From Pratylenchus scribneri (taxonomy: Eukaryota; Nematoda; Chromadorea; Rhabditida; Pratylenchidae), in the NCBI GenBank assembly GCA_030063045.1, contig JAQSEB010000082.1, positions 2,914,001 to 2,978,000 on the forward strand: a DNA stretch of 64,000 nt, written 5' to 3'. The notes beneath the pieces are model-generated. The model worked only from the letters and a program-made list of their open reading frames with translations. It ran no database searches and had not been told where the DNA came from. The position numbers were made by a program, and so were the translations under genes. Positions 12,399 to 24,774 of the stretch are shown one piece after another. The first letter of the stretch is position 1. Each line of letters opens with the position of its first letter.

Positions 12399-13845
12399 AT
12401 GAACAATTCCCTCGCATTTACGCCAACAATGGCGTCAATAATTCCCATTATGCAAGTCAACGATTATTCAAAAATTGTCACAGGAATTGACATTGCCCTG
12501 ACTATTCTCGAATGCATTGTTTACATTCCCACATTACCGATAACGGTTAATTTATAATTTAATTTACATAAAATTAAAATTTTTATATAAGCAATTTATA
12601 AATTTTAATTTCAAAAATACTCAATAAAATATTTTATTTTTTTACAGTTTTTCTGCTCCTACATCATCTTCTCCACTTCCATTTTGCATCAAAATTTAAA
12701 ATGCATTTTACTTGCCCAAATTTTTTATGTCCTACTTTTCGCATTCACTCGCATTTATTGTATTTTTGGCCAATTTATTTCGCTAAATATTTACTTAACT
12801 CAACCAAATTGGGTTTATTTTTCCATATTTTTTGCAATTGTTTTTGGCAATTTAATTGGCCATTTCCTCATTATTGAACGCATTTTGGCCACAATTTTCT
12901 ACAAAAATTATGAACTTTATAAACGATGGGATTTCATTATTTTTTGTATAATTTCAACGGTAATAAAAGTTTATTTAAAATTCATATTTTTTTCAGACCT
13001 CTTTAAGTTTTGCAAATAGCTATTATCAAATTTATGAGCTCGGTTCTTTGATTAATATTTCGGATATTACTTTATGGACCCATATTATTGCCATGTTGGC
13101 CAGCTTTATTGAAATTTTTGTATATTTTTTAATCTACAAAATTAAAATTTATCTATTTATTTATTGAAGATATTATCATTAATAACATATTTGAATGTGA
13201 ATAAATTTAAATTTGGAACAAATCCACAAAATGTGCCGGCACTCACTGTTCGCTATCAGGTAAAATTATTACTAATAAAATAAATTACTATAATAAATTA
13301 ATACAAATTGCCCTAAAAAGTTAGAAAAAAAATCATTTGCGTAATAATTCCATTTTTTTTTAGTTAATGGAAAATATTCGGACAGGAAAGCAACTAGGCC
13401 CCACATTTTTTTGCCATTTCATTAGTGTCTCCCTTTCTTGTTTCATTGTATTGGATTGCCATAATAAATGGTTTATGGAAATTAATACATTTATTCTCTC
13501 GAATGCCATTTTATTTCTCATCCATTCAATTAACAATTTTTGCATGTCCGCATTTGTCATTTTGTAAGCATTTAAAAAATTAAATAAATATTTGTCAATA
13601 TTTTCAGTTTTCATCCAATTTTAAACCGGAATGGACGAAAATTATTAAAAAATTTATTCAAATTTATTTTACCAAAATTCAACAAAGTGAGGCCTTCTGA
13701 TGCTGTCGTTGCAGAAGATTTGGAAATTTGTCCTCTTCCAATTGATGCAAATGGGAAAATTATTCTGGGAACGGCGACAAATTCGACACCATTGAAAAAT
13801 CAAACTGAAACATATTTTCGACAATTATACACAGCTTGGGAATGA
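12399..13845 (+). CDS. Serpentine chemoreceptor, Sre-like 7TM GPCR
   Basis: Six exons (12399-12545, 12648-12959, 12997-13119, 13170-13259, 13364-13563, 13608-13845) give 369 aa. Family marks seen: ERILATIFYKNYELYKRW after TM3, and RYQLMENIRTGKQL between TM5 and TM6, which matches the conserved RYQLxENIR block of the Sre (and related Sra-superfamily) receptors. FHPILNRNGRKLL follows TM7. Hydrophobic segments fit seven membrane spans. Known: Sre receptors are putative chemoreceptors. The gene lies in a region with three other receptors of different families, so it is not a local tandem duplicate. Confidence 0.87.
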
Positions 13846-14991
13846 ATTGGAATTGAATTAAAATTTTTTAAGCAAAAATATGACTTTTGGACAAATGAAT
13901 TTAATAAATTGACAACAATGGCACATATATCTTATATAAAATTAGTATTTGTAGTATTATCAGTTATTTTTTTCAATTATATTAATAAATTTATAAAATA
14001 GAAAAAGTAATCAATTTGATTTCATATTTCCAAATAAAAAAGGGCAACATTAATAATTTTTCTGCTAGGAGATTTGCATGAAACAATTGATCAAAATATG
14101 AACAAATAAAAATAATATATTTGGATATCATGGAGAAAATGGCAACATTAATGTTTAATTTTTCTACTGACCAATTTTACAATTACCAAATCGGAAAATT
14201 TATGGGCAAAGTTTAAGAGATTTACATGAACAATTGATAAATAAATATGAACAAAAAAACAATATATTTGTTTTTAGTCCAAAAATATTCGCTGAAATTG
14301 GATACTATATTTATTCAAAATTAATTCACAAGAATAGGAAAATGACAAATGATTTGATGAAAGTTTTCTGAAATTTGCATAGTTCCCTTCATAATCTCTT
14401 TAAATGTTTTGTTTTCATTTCATGGCAGATTACAAAGGGATTGTCAATTATATTGGTGATTTTAGATGCTTTGATTGCATTTTTAATTTTAAAATAATTT
14501 GCATATGTTTTCAAGTGATAATGACAAAGGACAAACAGGAGGCCTTTAAAAATCAGTGAGTATCACTCGAAATTCAATCAGAATCAAAATTAAATTTAAT
14601 TTTTTTTTAGAATTTTCTAAAATTTTATTAATATTTAACCAATAGCAATAAAATTAATGAATTATTCACAAAATAGTGTAAATTCTAAATTGATAAAATA
14701 AAATGCATTCTTGATTTTTTTTGAATAAATTCAAAGTTTAATTAATTTGGTAAAAATTTTGCGACAATTTTTATTTTGGTCGAATGTTCAAACAAAAAAT
14801 TGAACATTTTTGGCAAAAAGATCAACTGAATACTTTATATTTTTGCGATTTTTGGGAGCACTTTTTTAATTGATAAAAAAATGTACGCATTTTATATTTG
14901 CACAATTGTGGTAAAAATTTTGTATTTAAATGGCAACAAATACATTTTAAATTATAATTAAAAAATTAATTAAATATTTCCATTAATAAAA
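13846..14991. other. Intergenic spacer
   Basis: AT-rich DNA between the Sre-like receptor and the APMAP-like gene. No ORF of note and no clear inverted-repeat element. Two loosely similar phrases (gcaacattaa, acaattgat) recur near 14050 and 14140 and may be a decayed local duplication. Confidence 0.5.
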
Positions 14992-16550
14992 ATGCCAAAA
15001 TTTATTTATTTAATTTTCTTCTTTATTTTTGTCCAATCAATTGTGGGAATAAATGTAAAAAATTAAATTTTAAAAAATTAAAAATAATTTGACATAATTT
15101 CAGGAATATGATTTTGACCCAGTGAAATATAAGTAAAAATATAAAAAATTTAATTGGTATTACTAAAATAATTTTTCGTAGATTACCATTTCCACCAGTA
15201 CTCAAACCGAACAATAAATTGGCAAAGGCACAAAAAATTTTAGTCGGCGAATTGAGTGCCCCTGAATCGCTGTTGATTGAAGGGAACACAATGTATACGG
15301 GAACAGCGGATGGAAAATTGTTGAAAATTGTGGACGGAAAAATTGTGGATTCAATCCAATTGAATGGAGGAAGCAAAAACCAAACATGCGGTAATTAAAT
15401 TTTTTTCTTGAAATTAATTAAATTGTGAATTTGAAGGCACCTATGAAACACAGCCAATTTGTGGATGGCCTCATGCAATTCGCCGACTATCGCCCAAATA
15501 TTTAATTGTCATCGACTCATATTTAGGCCTTTTTCGATACAATTTTGAGAATGGTCAATTAAAAATCAAAAATATTTTTGTTTGATTATTTAGGAAAAGC
15601 TGAAAATTTGATGCCCGGAAATTATTCATTTAAAGTGAAGGGCAAAAATAAACCCGAACAATGCGCACTTTTTAATAATATGGATGTGGTCAAAAATGGT
15701 TCAATCATTTTAATTTCATGCTGTTCAACAAGGCAAATTCGCATTATATTTTTAAAATTATTTTAATAATAGATGGGACAATCGGAGAGCCATTCATGAT
15801 TTCTTTGAAGGGAGGCCAAATGGAAGGTAACAATGGAATTTATTTGCACAAAAGTAATTAATTTTTTAAATAGATTGATTGAATACAATGTGACCAGTGG
15901 GGAAGCCAAAATTGTTTTGTCCGATTTGAATTTCTCTAACGGTGTCCAAGCCCATCCCGATGGCCAATCCGTCATCATTTCCGAATTGACCAGAGCCAGA
16001 ATTATACGGTGAATTCATTTTTTGATGGTTAAATTTATTTTTGTAGATATTATTTTGATGGACCGAAAATGGGCCAAAATGAAACTTTTGCTGAAAATTT
16101 GCCCGGCTTCCCGGACAACATAAAACTTTCGGCTAGTAGGAAAAGTTTTATGATTGGAATGGACATGGCGCGACATTCAGAATTGCTGACCACCGTCGAA
16201 AAACTTGGCCCATATCCAAATTTACGACAAGGGGCTGTTCTGGTCGAGTCAATAAATTTACAAAAAGAATTAAGATAATTTTTTTAGTTTATTCCTGAAG
16301 AAAATTTACGCTCATTCTTTGGTGCAAATTTGCTGAAAAGATATGGACTTGTGCTTGAATTGGATTTGAATGGGAAAATTATAAATGATTGGCAAGACCC
16401 AACGGGCACAATCATTCCGGGTGTTTCAGAGGTGACGAAAATTAATTTTGTATTTTATTATTATTTCACAAAATTTAGGCAAATGACAATGGAACACATT
16501 TGATTTTGGGATCAAGTTCGGCTTCCTATATTAGCATTGTTCCAAAATGA
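14992..16550 (+). CDS. APMAP / strictosidine-synthase-like beta-propeller, secreted or membrane-anchored
   Basis: Ten exons (14992-15054, 15104-15132, 15182-15390, 15437-15553, 15594-15732, 15773-15826, 15874-16008, 16047-16242, 16288-16431, 16479-16550) give 385 aa. A signal peptide or anchor (MPKFIYLIFFFIFVQSIVG) is followed by the Str_synth-type propeller. Landmarks include GELSAPESLLIEGNTMYTGT, CGWPHAIRR, EGRPNGRLIEYNVTSG, NGVQAHPDGQSVIISE, LPGFPDNIKLSASRKSFMIG and a final RYGLVLELDLNGKI. The length fits the animal APMAP family. Known: the family includes arylesterase-like lactonases; the substrate here is unknown. Intron 5 has a GC donor (see findings). Plants use related proteins in alkaloid synthesis, but the animal branch does not. 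Confidence 0.9.
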
Positions 16551-16774
16551 ATTTTGATATATAAAATTATTCTATGGATTGTTGCAAAATAAATTTTTTA
16601 TAAATGAAATGGATAAAAAATTAACATTTTTACATCAAAAAATAATTTTGACTAGAATTTCTTCACATGTTTAACCAGCACCAATTGGTTTTAAACAATC
16701 CATTTGCTTTTAATACCCATTGATTTTAAATAAATTTTTTGATTTCGATCAATCATAAAATTAAATGATTTATT

Positions 16775-18496
16775 TTAATATGTCATTGATTTGTTAGTGG
16801 ATAAACCACCCATAATTTGGACTTGTGTTTTCCATTCTTTTTTCGCGAATTTTCCCTTCAAAAATGCATTCATCCAAGGGAATGTTTCCTTTCGAATATC
16901 ATCGCTGACAATCAATAAAAGCCAAGGTTGGCTTAAAACGCGCAAATCATTGATCCAAGGTAATTGGGAATAAATGTAATAAAACGAATCATTGTTGTTG
17001 AAAATGGAACTGAGAAATTGGGGAAACCACATTCCATCCCTCATCATAAACATAATTAACTGAAATAAAAGAAATTGTATAATTGGATTATTTGATATGG
17101 ATTCTGTATTAACTAATTTGGCTAAAAAACATTGAAAATGCCGAAACCGAAAAATAGCACATATTGCTAAAATAATTATCCTATTTCCTCTATTGAAGCT
17201 CCCCTTTAGAAATTGGAAGGTCTCTGAAAAATAGTAGCAAAAACAGGGGACACTAATAGAGGAAATATGGTAGGTTTAATGGTTTGTCCTACCTTAACAA
17301 ACCATTCACCCAAAAGCCAAAACCCAATTGGACCTAGCTCGTCAAGATGTATCGATTGATATATAATTTTACAAGGTTTGTTTAAATTTAAACGGTTTAA
17401 AGTTTAAATTCTTTTCCACTTTTTGCTCAAAATATTAGTATTGGTTAAACTCAAATCAAAAATAATCAAATGATGCCTCTCGACGAGATCTATTTATTGA
17501 ATGAAAGATTGAGTCCAGGATATACTTTTTGGTATTTTCATAATCATTTTTGTCAATTTCAATGTTTTTTTTGGCAAATTAAATATTGTATTTTCTATTT
17601 CCCATTTACCAACCTGAAATATGAGAGAGGAGGAGAGCATTGCACTCATTACGAGGGAAATAATGGACAAATTTCGTTCCATTTTGCCAATTAAATTATT
17701 TGTTGAATTTGCCGTACTCTTTTGCTTAATTTGGTAAATTTTGTAGAAAGTGGCAATATTGAATAGGAGACAAACAGCCAAACAAAATCCATTCACATAA
17801 ATTGTTGTCAAATTTAAATCCAACTTTAAAAATTATTCAGTTTATTATTTTAATTCCAAAAATATTTCTATTCTGATGCCTACATCGTAAATTGAGGCAT
17901 TCGTCAGCATCATCACCGGCAAATAACCCTTCCCGGGATCATTGAACTGCAATTGCATAAATTGGCCATCATCAAACAAATATTGAATGGTCAATGGGAT
18001 TGGCAATAAATGTGCAATAAAAACATGCCAAATCCATGAAATCTTCCATAACTGAAATATTTCTTATATTTTAATCATTTTTCAGGAAAATAACTCTTTG
18101 CTGGCTAAAAGGAATCCAAACAGCAGTGAGCCGATTCAACGAAATGGAAATATGCAGAAAATCCTGCTGATATGCAGTGTAAAAAACGGTGAAGCCGGCA
18201 AAGGCAATCCATTTGCCTGAAGGCAAATTCGGAAAAATGTCAGCCGTCGGCGAGCAAATTGGAAGAACGTAGAAAATCCAAACAACAAAATAATTGAGCA
18301 AATTCTTGGGAATAAATTTAAAATGACTCAAAAATGGTTTACGGATTACCGAAATCCCGATAATGATGAGGAAACGGTAGAATGGATGTTGGGAAAAGGC
18401 TGGCTTGCTTATGAGGACAAAAACAATTCGAATGTAAATTGGAATTGAAATCCATTCAAAGATGAGATAGGCGAAAAATGCTCCAATTGAAATCAT
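16775..18496 (-). CDS. Serpentine chemoreceptor, Srg-like 7TM GPCR
   Basis: Four exons on the minus strand (18496-18095, 18051-17884, 17823-17614, 17059-16775) give 354 aa. Seen: a hydrophobic N-terminal TM1, SLNRLTAVWIPFSQQR after TM3 (same pattern as the receptor at 9091-11209), STNNLIGKMERNLSIISL before TM6, and INDLRVLSQPWLLLIVSDD as TM7. The tail ends in KSMTY. The two Srg-like proteins are related in layout but far apart in sequence. The third intron (17060-17613) is long and contains a short hairpin repeat and the dispersed motif described in the findings. Role in chemosensation is known for the family and inferred here. Confidence 0.82.
17179..17276. repeat. Short inverted-repeat hairpin in receptor intron
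   Basis: The left arm TTTCCTCTATTGAAGCTCCC (17184-17203) is mirrored by the complement of AGGGGACACTAATAGAGGAA about 45 bp downstream. The pair differs at a few positions. It is a roughly 95-bp stem with a small loop, probably the remains of a tiny MITE. It lies inside the last intron of the minus-strand receptor. Confidence 0.55.
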
Positions 18497-20847
18497 CGAA
18501 AATCTACAATTAGAATAAAAATAAAATTTTAAATAGCTTCATAAATTAAATATTCCTTATTAAAATTAAATAGAAAAAGAATTCCGTGAAAAATTTCAAG
18601 AAAATTTTTCTATAAATTGAGCATTAACTCCAAAACAAGGGAGAGCCAAAATTTCGAATATATACGAAATTAATTCATGCAATTCGTGTCCATTGTGAAA
18701 TGCCATTAAATTTTTAAAGATTCTTTGACCCCACACGAACATGAACACGAACAACAAACATTGACACGAACACGGACATTTTTATTGTGTTTAAAGCTTA
18801 AAAATGGTTTATTTTTAAATGAAGCAGTAATCATTTTAAATGGGGGCTAACTTATTAAAATTTTTAAGATTTGTAAAGATTGTATTATTGTCTTTTTATT
18901 AATTTTATAGCAAAAGATTGTTTAAATTTGTTCGTGGGTGGCAAAAGATAAAATATTCCAGTGAATAGGTGACATTTATTTCTCAAAATTTCAATTTTTA
19001 GAACAGTTTTATTATAAGATAGCAATTGGCTCTCATAAAAATGGCCAAATTGGACTTTGTCTTGCCTATTCTACCATATAATAAATAAAAGGTGCAATTG
19101 TTAACCATCAAATCCTAATAAATTGACCGGTGTTTTTTCTGGGTATTATATCTAATTAAATTTAAGAGGTATTTCCATTTATTTATCAGCTTCTTGTTTG
19201 CACCAATCTCCTATGCAAATGCCAATTTTGCACTTGTTCCAAGCAATGAGAGAGTAAAATAATATATTATGGGGTCGAGTTCGTTCAATTGCCAATTCTA
19301 ATAAATTTAAATTCCACCTTTCATCCACTTACCAATATTCCCCAAATTAATTTAATAATATATAATTTAAAACTAAATGATGTAAATTCATAAATTTCGG
19401 AATTAGCTGGGGATTTGTCTAGCCTAGTCTGTAATTATGACTCCATTACGTGGGTGAAATTAACAAAGAGAAATGACAACAGGAAAAAAATCCATCAAAA
19501 AAATGGACGCATCAAATTGGCCGATGAAATAATCGAATTCTTCAAATGAGGGTGATTTATAATTTAATTTGAGCAGCAGATTTTTACATCAAAAATCCAT
19601 TCAATGGCATTCTTTTCGGTTCAGCTTCAACAATAATCAACAAAATTGTGTTGGATTGTCCAAATGACTGTGATTTTTGAGAATGACCACCATTTGTCGT
19701 ATACAAAGGGCGGAATAGAGGAATCCAAGGAGAATGAATGAAGTGATTTTTGGGAGAATTTTGAGGGGAATGAAATTTATTTGGATTAGAAGGCGGATTT
19801 GATATGAAAATTTCGGGCTACATTTAATTGTGCCATTCTCGATGGCGGCAATTTTCACATCCATTCAACAATTCCCCCATTTTTATTTGATCAAGTAGGA
19901 ATTTTCTGTTAATAAAAGATTTCGAAAAAATTTAAATTTATTTTTAAAATATATTATTTTTATTTTTAAATAATTTTTTATCATTTTTATGCATTTTTGT
20001 AAAAATTAAATAGAAAATTGCGATTTTAATTCAAATGACATTTGACTGAAAAATGAACATTAATTCATAATGCGGGGCTTATTAAATAAGAAACAAGGAA
20101 TTATTAGGATTAATTGTTTTGGTTCAAATTGAACTTCTTGTTGGATTTGGAGTGTAAAATATAATTGATAAGCACAACAAATGCTTAGTTAAATTAATAT
20201 AATATTCACAAATCAAAAAATAATCATTAATTGATTTGCTCGTCTTGGGATTTGAAACAACAAAAGAAAAATGAGACAAATGGCCTCAAAATGAAGGGAA
20301 AATGGGTCACAAAAAAAAATAAAGATTTGATGATTTTGCGCGAACGAGAACATTTTTGAATGAAGAAAATGTTGGAAAGAACATGGTAGAAGGAGAACAT
20401 GAATGAAGAATTAATAAAGTGCAAAATAATCAGAAATTATTTGGTGAATTATGGAATAGTTAAATTAAAAAATAGAGAAAATTGGAGATTTTAGGTGTGA
20501 AAAAAAAAAGAAAAAATTAGTGCAACATAAAAAATTGAAACATTAAAAATACAAAACACCACAGAAGTAAGATGCATTAAAATAAATAAATTTAAATGAA
20601 TCTATCCTTTTAAATTTATTTTTGTAATAAATGAGAATATAAAATTTTAAAAAATTTGAATTTGAGTCGGTCCTGAGAAATAATAATAAGAATTATCTAT
20701 TATAAGACCTCGTCTAACAAAAGTGCAGAATTGCTGGTTTTAGGTTTAATTAATATTTTGATTCTTTGAAATTAAAATATCAAAAATTAAATTGATCAAC
20801 AAATCAAAATATCCAAAAAAGATAAAATGATTGAGGATTTGTGGAAT
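18497..20847. other. Long intergenic region, no confident gene
   Basis: AT-rich DNA between the start of the Srg-like receptor and the 3' end of the SWEET gene. A short imperfect array of ACACGAAC-type repeats lies at about 18731-18770. Minus-strand ORFs at 19637-19864 (75 codons, hydrophobic, FIPLKILPKITSFILLGFLY) and 20227-20424 could be receptor-type exons, but I could not connect them by splice sites or family motifs. Otherwise I see nothing. Confidence 0.5.
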
Positions 20848-22794
20848 TTACAAACGTTCAAAATGTTGTTGGTCAAAATTGTCCACCGATTGTTCATGAT
20901 GCCGTTGCTGTCTTTGTTGTTCAATTATCAAACTTGGCTCACTGCTTGCCCTTTTTATTTGCTTTTTGGCGGCCAAACCAAAAAAGTCCTCATCCTCTTC
21001 ATTTATTATGGGAACTTCATCTGAAAATAAATAATATTTTTTAATTGAATAATTTTGTTCTGACCATTTTGCTCCTTTTCATGTTGCTTTTGGCGCAATG
21101 CCTTGAAATGTTGTTGTTGAAGGGAACAACCAAAACCCAATCGGCCTTTCATTCGCCTCTTTTGTAGTTGCTTCTTTTTGAGTCGCCGACTTAAACACAT
21201 CAATTGGGTGGCATCACGAATTGTCTTTAAAAATTAATGCTAATAATTTATTCCAATAATTAATTCCTCACAATTGGGAAGACCATTTCACCATCCATCA
21301 TTTGTCCTTCAATTTGCCCATTCTTTTCCATTTCCTCCTCTTCCCTTTCTTCACTTAATTCTTCATCATCCGTTGTGTCCTCCTCATTTTGATTGTGCCC
21401 AAAATTGGCTGCCAGCTTTTGTAAATGTTTTGCGCTCAATTTCAGCGATTTTCCACTCTGTGAAAAGTCCAAATTTTGTGGGGCCAATTCTTCCACAATT
21501 TCCAATTTGCATTGGCAACATTTTTGTGCCACTCCATTCGATTCCAATTGTTCTTTTCGCTCCTCTTCCGGTGTCAATGTCACACTGTCCGTGCTGCCAT
21601 TCTCCTCCGAATTTTGTTTGTTCAATTTGTTGGAATATCCAAATCTGCAAGTTTCCCAATATTTTCCCCCAATAATCCTCATTTTTGTACTCACTGATCG
21701 CCCAATTGCACTTTTTGAATGACATTTTCCACTTCTCCCACCACATTCGTAATCACTCGACTCGACCAACGATGGCGGCTAATTCGATGCACTCCAACCA
21801 TTTTCTCGGCCATTTTGTCCACTGTTGGAACTACTAAAATATTTAATTAAAAATATTTTAAAAAATAATTTTCACCGGCAGCTGCTTCCAAATCCAATGA
21901 ATTTTCCATACAACAAACTCGCAATTTATCATAAATGCAAAGGAATGGTGCCCGCTGATTGGGTTTCCGTGGCAAAACGACAAAAAGAATAAGTTGGGCA
22001 AAAGCCAACAAACTGCCAATTCCATTTGGAGTCTTTAAAAAATCAAAATTAAATGTGAAATATTTTTGACATTTTTGCTTACAATCAAATAAAAATCCCA
22101 AACAAGCAATCCATAGAGGAACCATTCCGAAGAGACAAGGAAATTGGCAATGCAAAGAGGCAATGGAAGAGTGGAAGTTGCCCGACGACGAATTACAACG
22201 CGCTAAAATTATTGAAAATATTTTGGCATTTGAAAATGCATTTTTCGAACCAATCCGGCCAATGGAGCTGCAAAATCGGCGGTGTTCAAAGTCATGCAAA
22301 TGAAACCCAATGGATGGAAAACTTTATGCCCGAAAAAGTGGACCAAAGCAACCAAAGAGGCACAAATGGTCACCAATAGGGCAACTTTGATGGAAATCCA
22401 AAACTGAAAATATAATTTGATTAATTTTTGTTAAATTTAATTGAATTATTTACCTTATTTTTGGTCATAAACCAGTAGAAAACAGTGTAGGTTGAGTAAA
22501 GCACAATTTGTGCCCCAGTCACGTACAAAACGGTTTGATCCTTTTTCAAATAGCCATAAACACACCAACAAGTCCCACCAAGGACGCCCATCAAAAATGG
22601 GGCACCGCTGATTTCGCTGGTGTCTTTTCGTTTCCAAATTTGCCGACAAATTGGACTAAAATTAATTTTTTATTTAATTTTTTATTAATTTTTGTTGCTC
22701 ACATTCCGCAGAAGAATAATCCAACGGTAGTGATGAATGCCAAAATGGAAAGGAATTTAAGGAAAGTGAATTCCCCATCGAATGCTTCAATCAT
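20848..22794 (-). CDS. SWEET-family sugar transporter with long acidic C-terminal tail
   Basis: Nine exons on the minus strand (22794-22703, 22655-22454, 22403-22251, 22202-22083, 22032-21876, 21833-21695, 21644-21272, 21224-21065, 21020-20848) keep frame and give 522 aa. Residues 1 to about 220 hold two MtN3/saliva triple-helix repeats: [17 protein letters not shown] with [10 protein letters not shown] in the first, [20 protein letters not shown] with [15 protein letters not shown] and [14 protein letters not shown] in the second. Known: SWEETs are uniporters that pass sugars along the gradient. The remaining roughly 300 residues form a hydrophilic tail, rich in Glu ([20 protein letters not shown]) and then in Gln/Lys/Arg. 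No domain is recognised in the tail. A separate downstream gene is unlikely, since splice phases run through without a stop. Confidence 0.9.
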
Positions 22795-23547
22795 TTTTTA
22801 TTGTTGTTATTTAATTTGTTTAGTGCCAAAAAAAATTATTCAGCACCGTCGAATTGCAAATTAGAAGGGGGAAGTGAAATCACTCGGAAGGTAGAGTGAG
22901 TCTATAGGTTCAAAAATATTTAATAACAAGCAAAATTGCCTAAAATTTAATTATTTATTATTTTCCCAATTCATTGATAATAATTTGGAATATTTTGGAG
23001 ATGGCAATGGCTCATCAAAAGAGCAAATATAAAATAAATTTGGGGGAAATTGGGGGATGTCCACCCGATGAAATGACCCATTCCCCCGCCCGATAAGACG
23101 TCACCCAATATTTTACATATTTTCGCATTAATGTTGAGGAAATGCACTGAAAGAAAGAAAGAATACACTGAAAATGACCGCTTATGAACAAAGATCACCC
23201 CAAAACATAAATTGGAATTATATTTTTATTACAAATTTGGGATTTTAAGCATTAAAAAATGAATGAATTTACTTATTTTGTTTATTAACTCATTTTGGAA
23301 TCGCATTTTTGAAAAGTGTCATAATTTTAATTTAAGGGTGGAACATTTGATGATATGATTCAGTTTTTCAAGAATGAAAAATTATGATAAAAATTTAAAA
23401 ATAACTATTAAAAATAATTAAAATTATTATCAATTTGGGTTAGACGAGAACATAAATAAATGAATGAATGAATGAATTGTGGGTGTGGACGGGGAATACC
23501 ATTTTTAAATAGACACCGGTTGGTCGATTCAATGGGTTTTCGATCCT

Positions 23548-23931
23548 TTGTGGGTGCAACATTTTCTCGGTTACGCCCCATCCTTACTAAAAATACTAAC
23601 ATCCGGCGAATTTGGGCACATTTCAATGGAAAATATTGCTCATCATCGAATGAAATGGACTGACCAAACCACACAAAATTTGGCTAATTTAGAAGGATAT
23701 CTATCCAACAAAAAGGCTCCGGAAATGAAAATAAATACGAAGAAGAATATGGTAGGCGATAAAATGTTGGCTAATTATTTTTCCAGGGGAACATTCACCA
23801 AAGATGAATCAAAATTTTTCGGGCGAATGGTCGCACAATTTGATGGTTATGGGCATATTTTAACAAGGATATTTCCCAAATGTGGCAATGGTTTCCGGTC
23901 AAGGACATCCCAAAAATTGGCCATAATTTGA
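23548..23931 (+). CDS. Unrecognised ORF, possible gene fragment
   Basis: A 127-codon ORF with a mixed, protein-like composition, including SGEFGHISMENIAHHRMKWT and TKDESKFFGRMVAQFDGYGH. No family is recognised. No signal peptide or membrane segment is visible. Candidate splice sites exist inside it but joining them does not extend the frame convincingly. It may be an exon of a degraded gene. A further plus-strand ORF at 24014-24208, containing FWIDFLGSEKNLLRLFPGK, might belong to the same unit. Confidence 0.25.
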   Translation: MWVQHFLGYAPSLLKILTSGEFGHISMENIAHHRMKWTDQTTQNLANLEGYLSNKKAPEMKINTKKNMVGDKMLANYFSRGTFTKDESKFFGRMVAQFDGYGHILTRIFPKCGNGFRSRTSQKLAII

Positions 23932-24745
23932 GGAAAATGTGGATGAACTCTGAGATAGGCATTTCCGCTGGGCCATTTTGGGAATATTTTTGGAGAGAAA
24001 TATTGAGGGTTGAATGGGAGTAATGAAAACAAAAGCAAAATGGAATAAAATAAACAAATTGAATCGACCAATATTCAACGCTTTTTGGATTGATTTTTTA
24101 GGTTCCGAAAAGAATTTATTACGCCTTTTTCCCGGAAAGATTTTAATTCCAGAAAAAATTAATTCCGCCTGTCTTCTGGAAATTTTAATTAATGAAGTGA
24201 AAAATTGAAAATTAGAATTTTAAATAATTTATATAGTGAATACACTGAAGAGAGAGCATAGATTATTTTTAACTAAATAAAAAAAGGCTCAGTCAATGTG
24301 GATGATCCACTCGAACATTTTTTAACAGTAGTTTTCATGAGTCAATTTAAAGGGAAAAAGTGCAAATAATGTTGGGCATAATTTGTTTGGATGATACTTT
24401 ACAAAGTTTTGAGGGAAATGATGGAGAATTGAGATGCTTGAGAATAATATATGAAGGGAAAAGGCAATTGGGCCTCTGTTTAAAAATTAGCGCACATTTT
24501 TCCCGTGCGCAAGGCAAGGCAATAATGGGCCAAGGAAGATGTAGACGGCCACAATTTTTGGGGGAATCCCTCTTCCCATTCCTCTATTCACTTCATTTTG
24601 TCATCATTTCCCCCCAGCACAGCCGGCAGCGTCACTTAAAGCCAGCCAACGTTCGGGAAAAGTCGATTTACTCATTAATGAGTCGGCTAAAAATGAATGG
24701 GAAGAAAGAGACTGACTGCTAATCGGCTATATTAAGCGAATGGAT

Positions 24746-24774
24746 GGGGGGGGGGGGGGGAGGGGGGGGGGGAT
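24746..24774. repeat. Poly-G tract
   Basis: Two G runs of about 15 and 12 bases separated by a single A, in a genome region of about 30% G+C. The sequence could form a G-quadruplex. Homopolymers of this length are also prone to sequencing error. Confidence 0.9.

Noticed and set aside
20227..20424. Minus-strand ORF with hydrophobic, Phe-rich sequence
   Set aside because: It is low-complexity in a T-rich stretch, with no splice context or family motif.
21274..21746. Several overlapping ORFs on both strands in the SWEET tail region
   Set aside because: Only one minus frame joins by splicing to the transporter; the others are shadows of that exon.
24360..24722. Plus-strand ORF of 120 codons
   Set aside because: The composition is irregular, no domain or splice sites support it, and it runs toward the G-rich tract.
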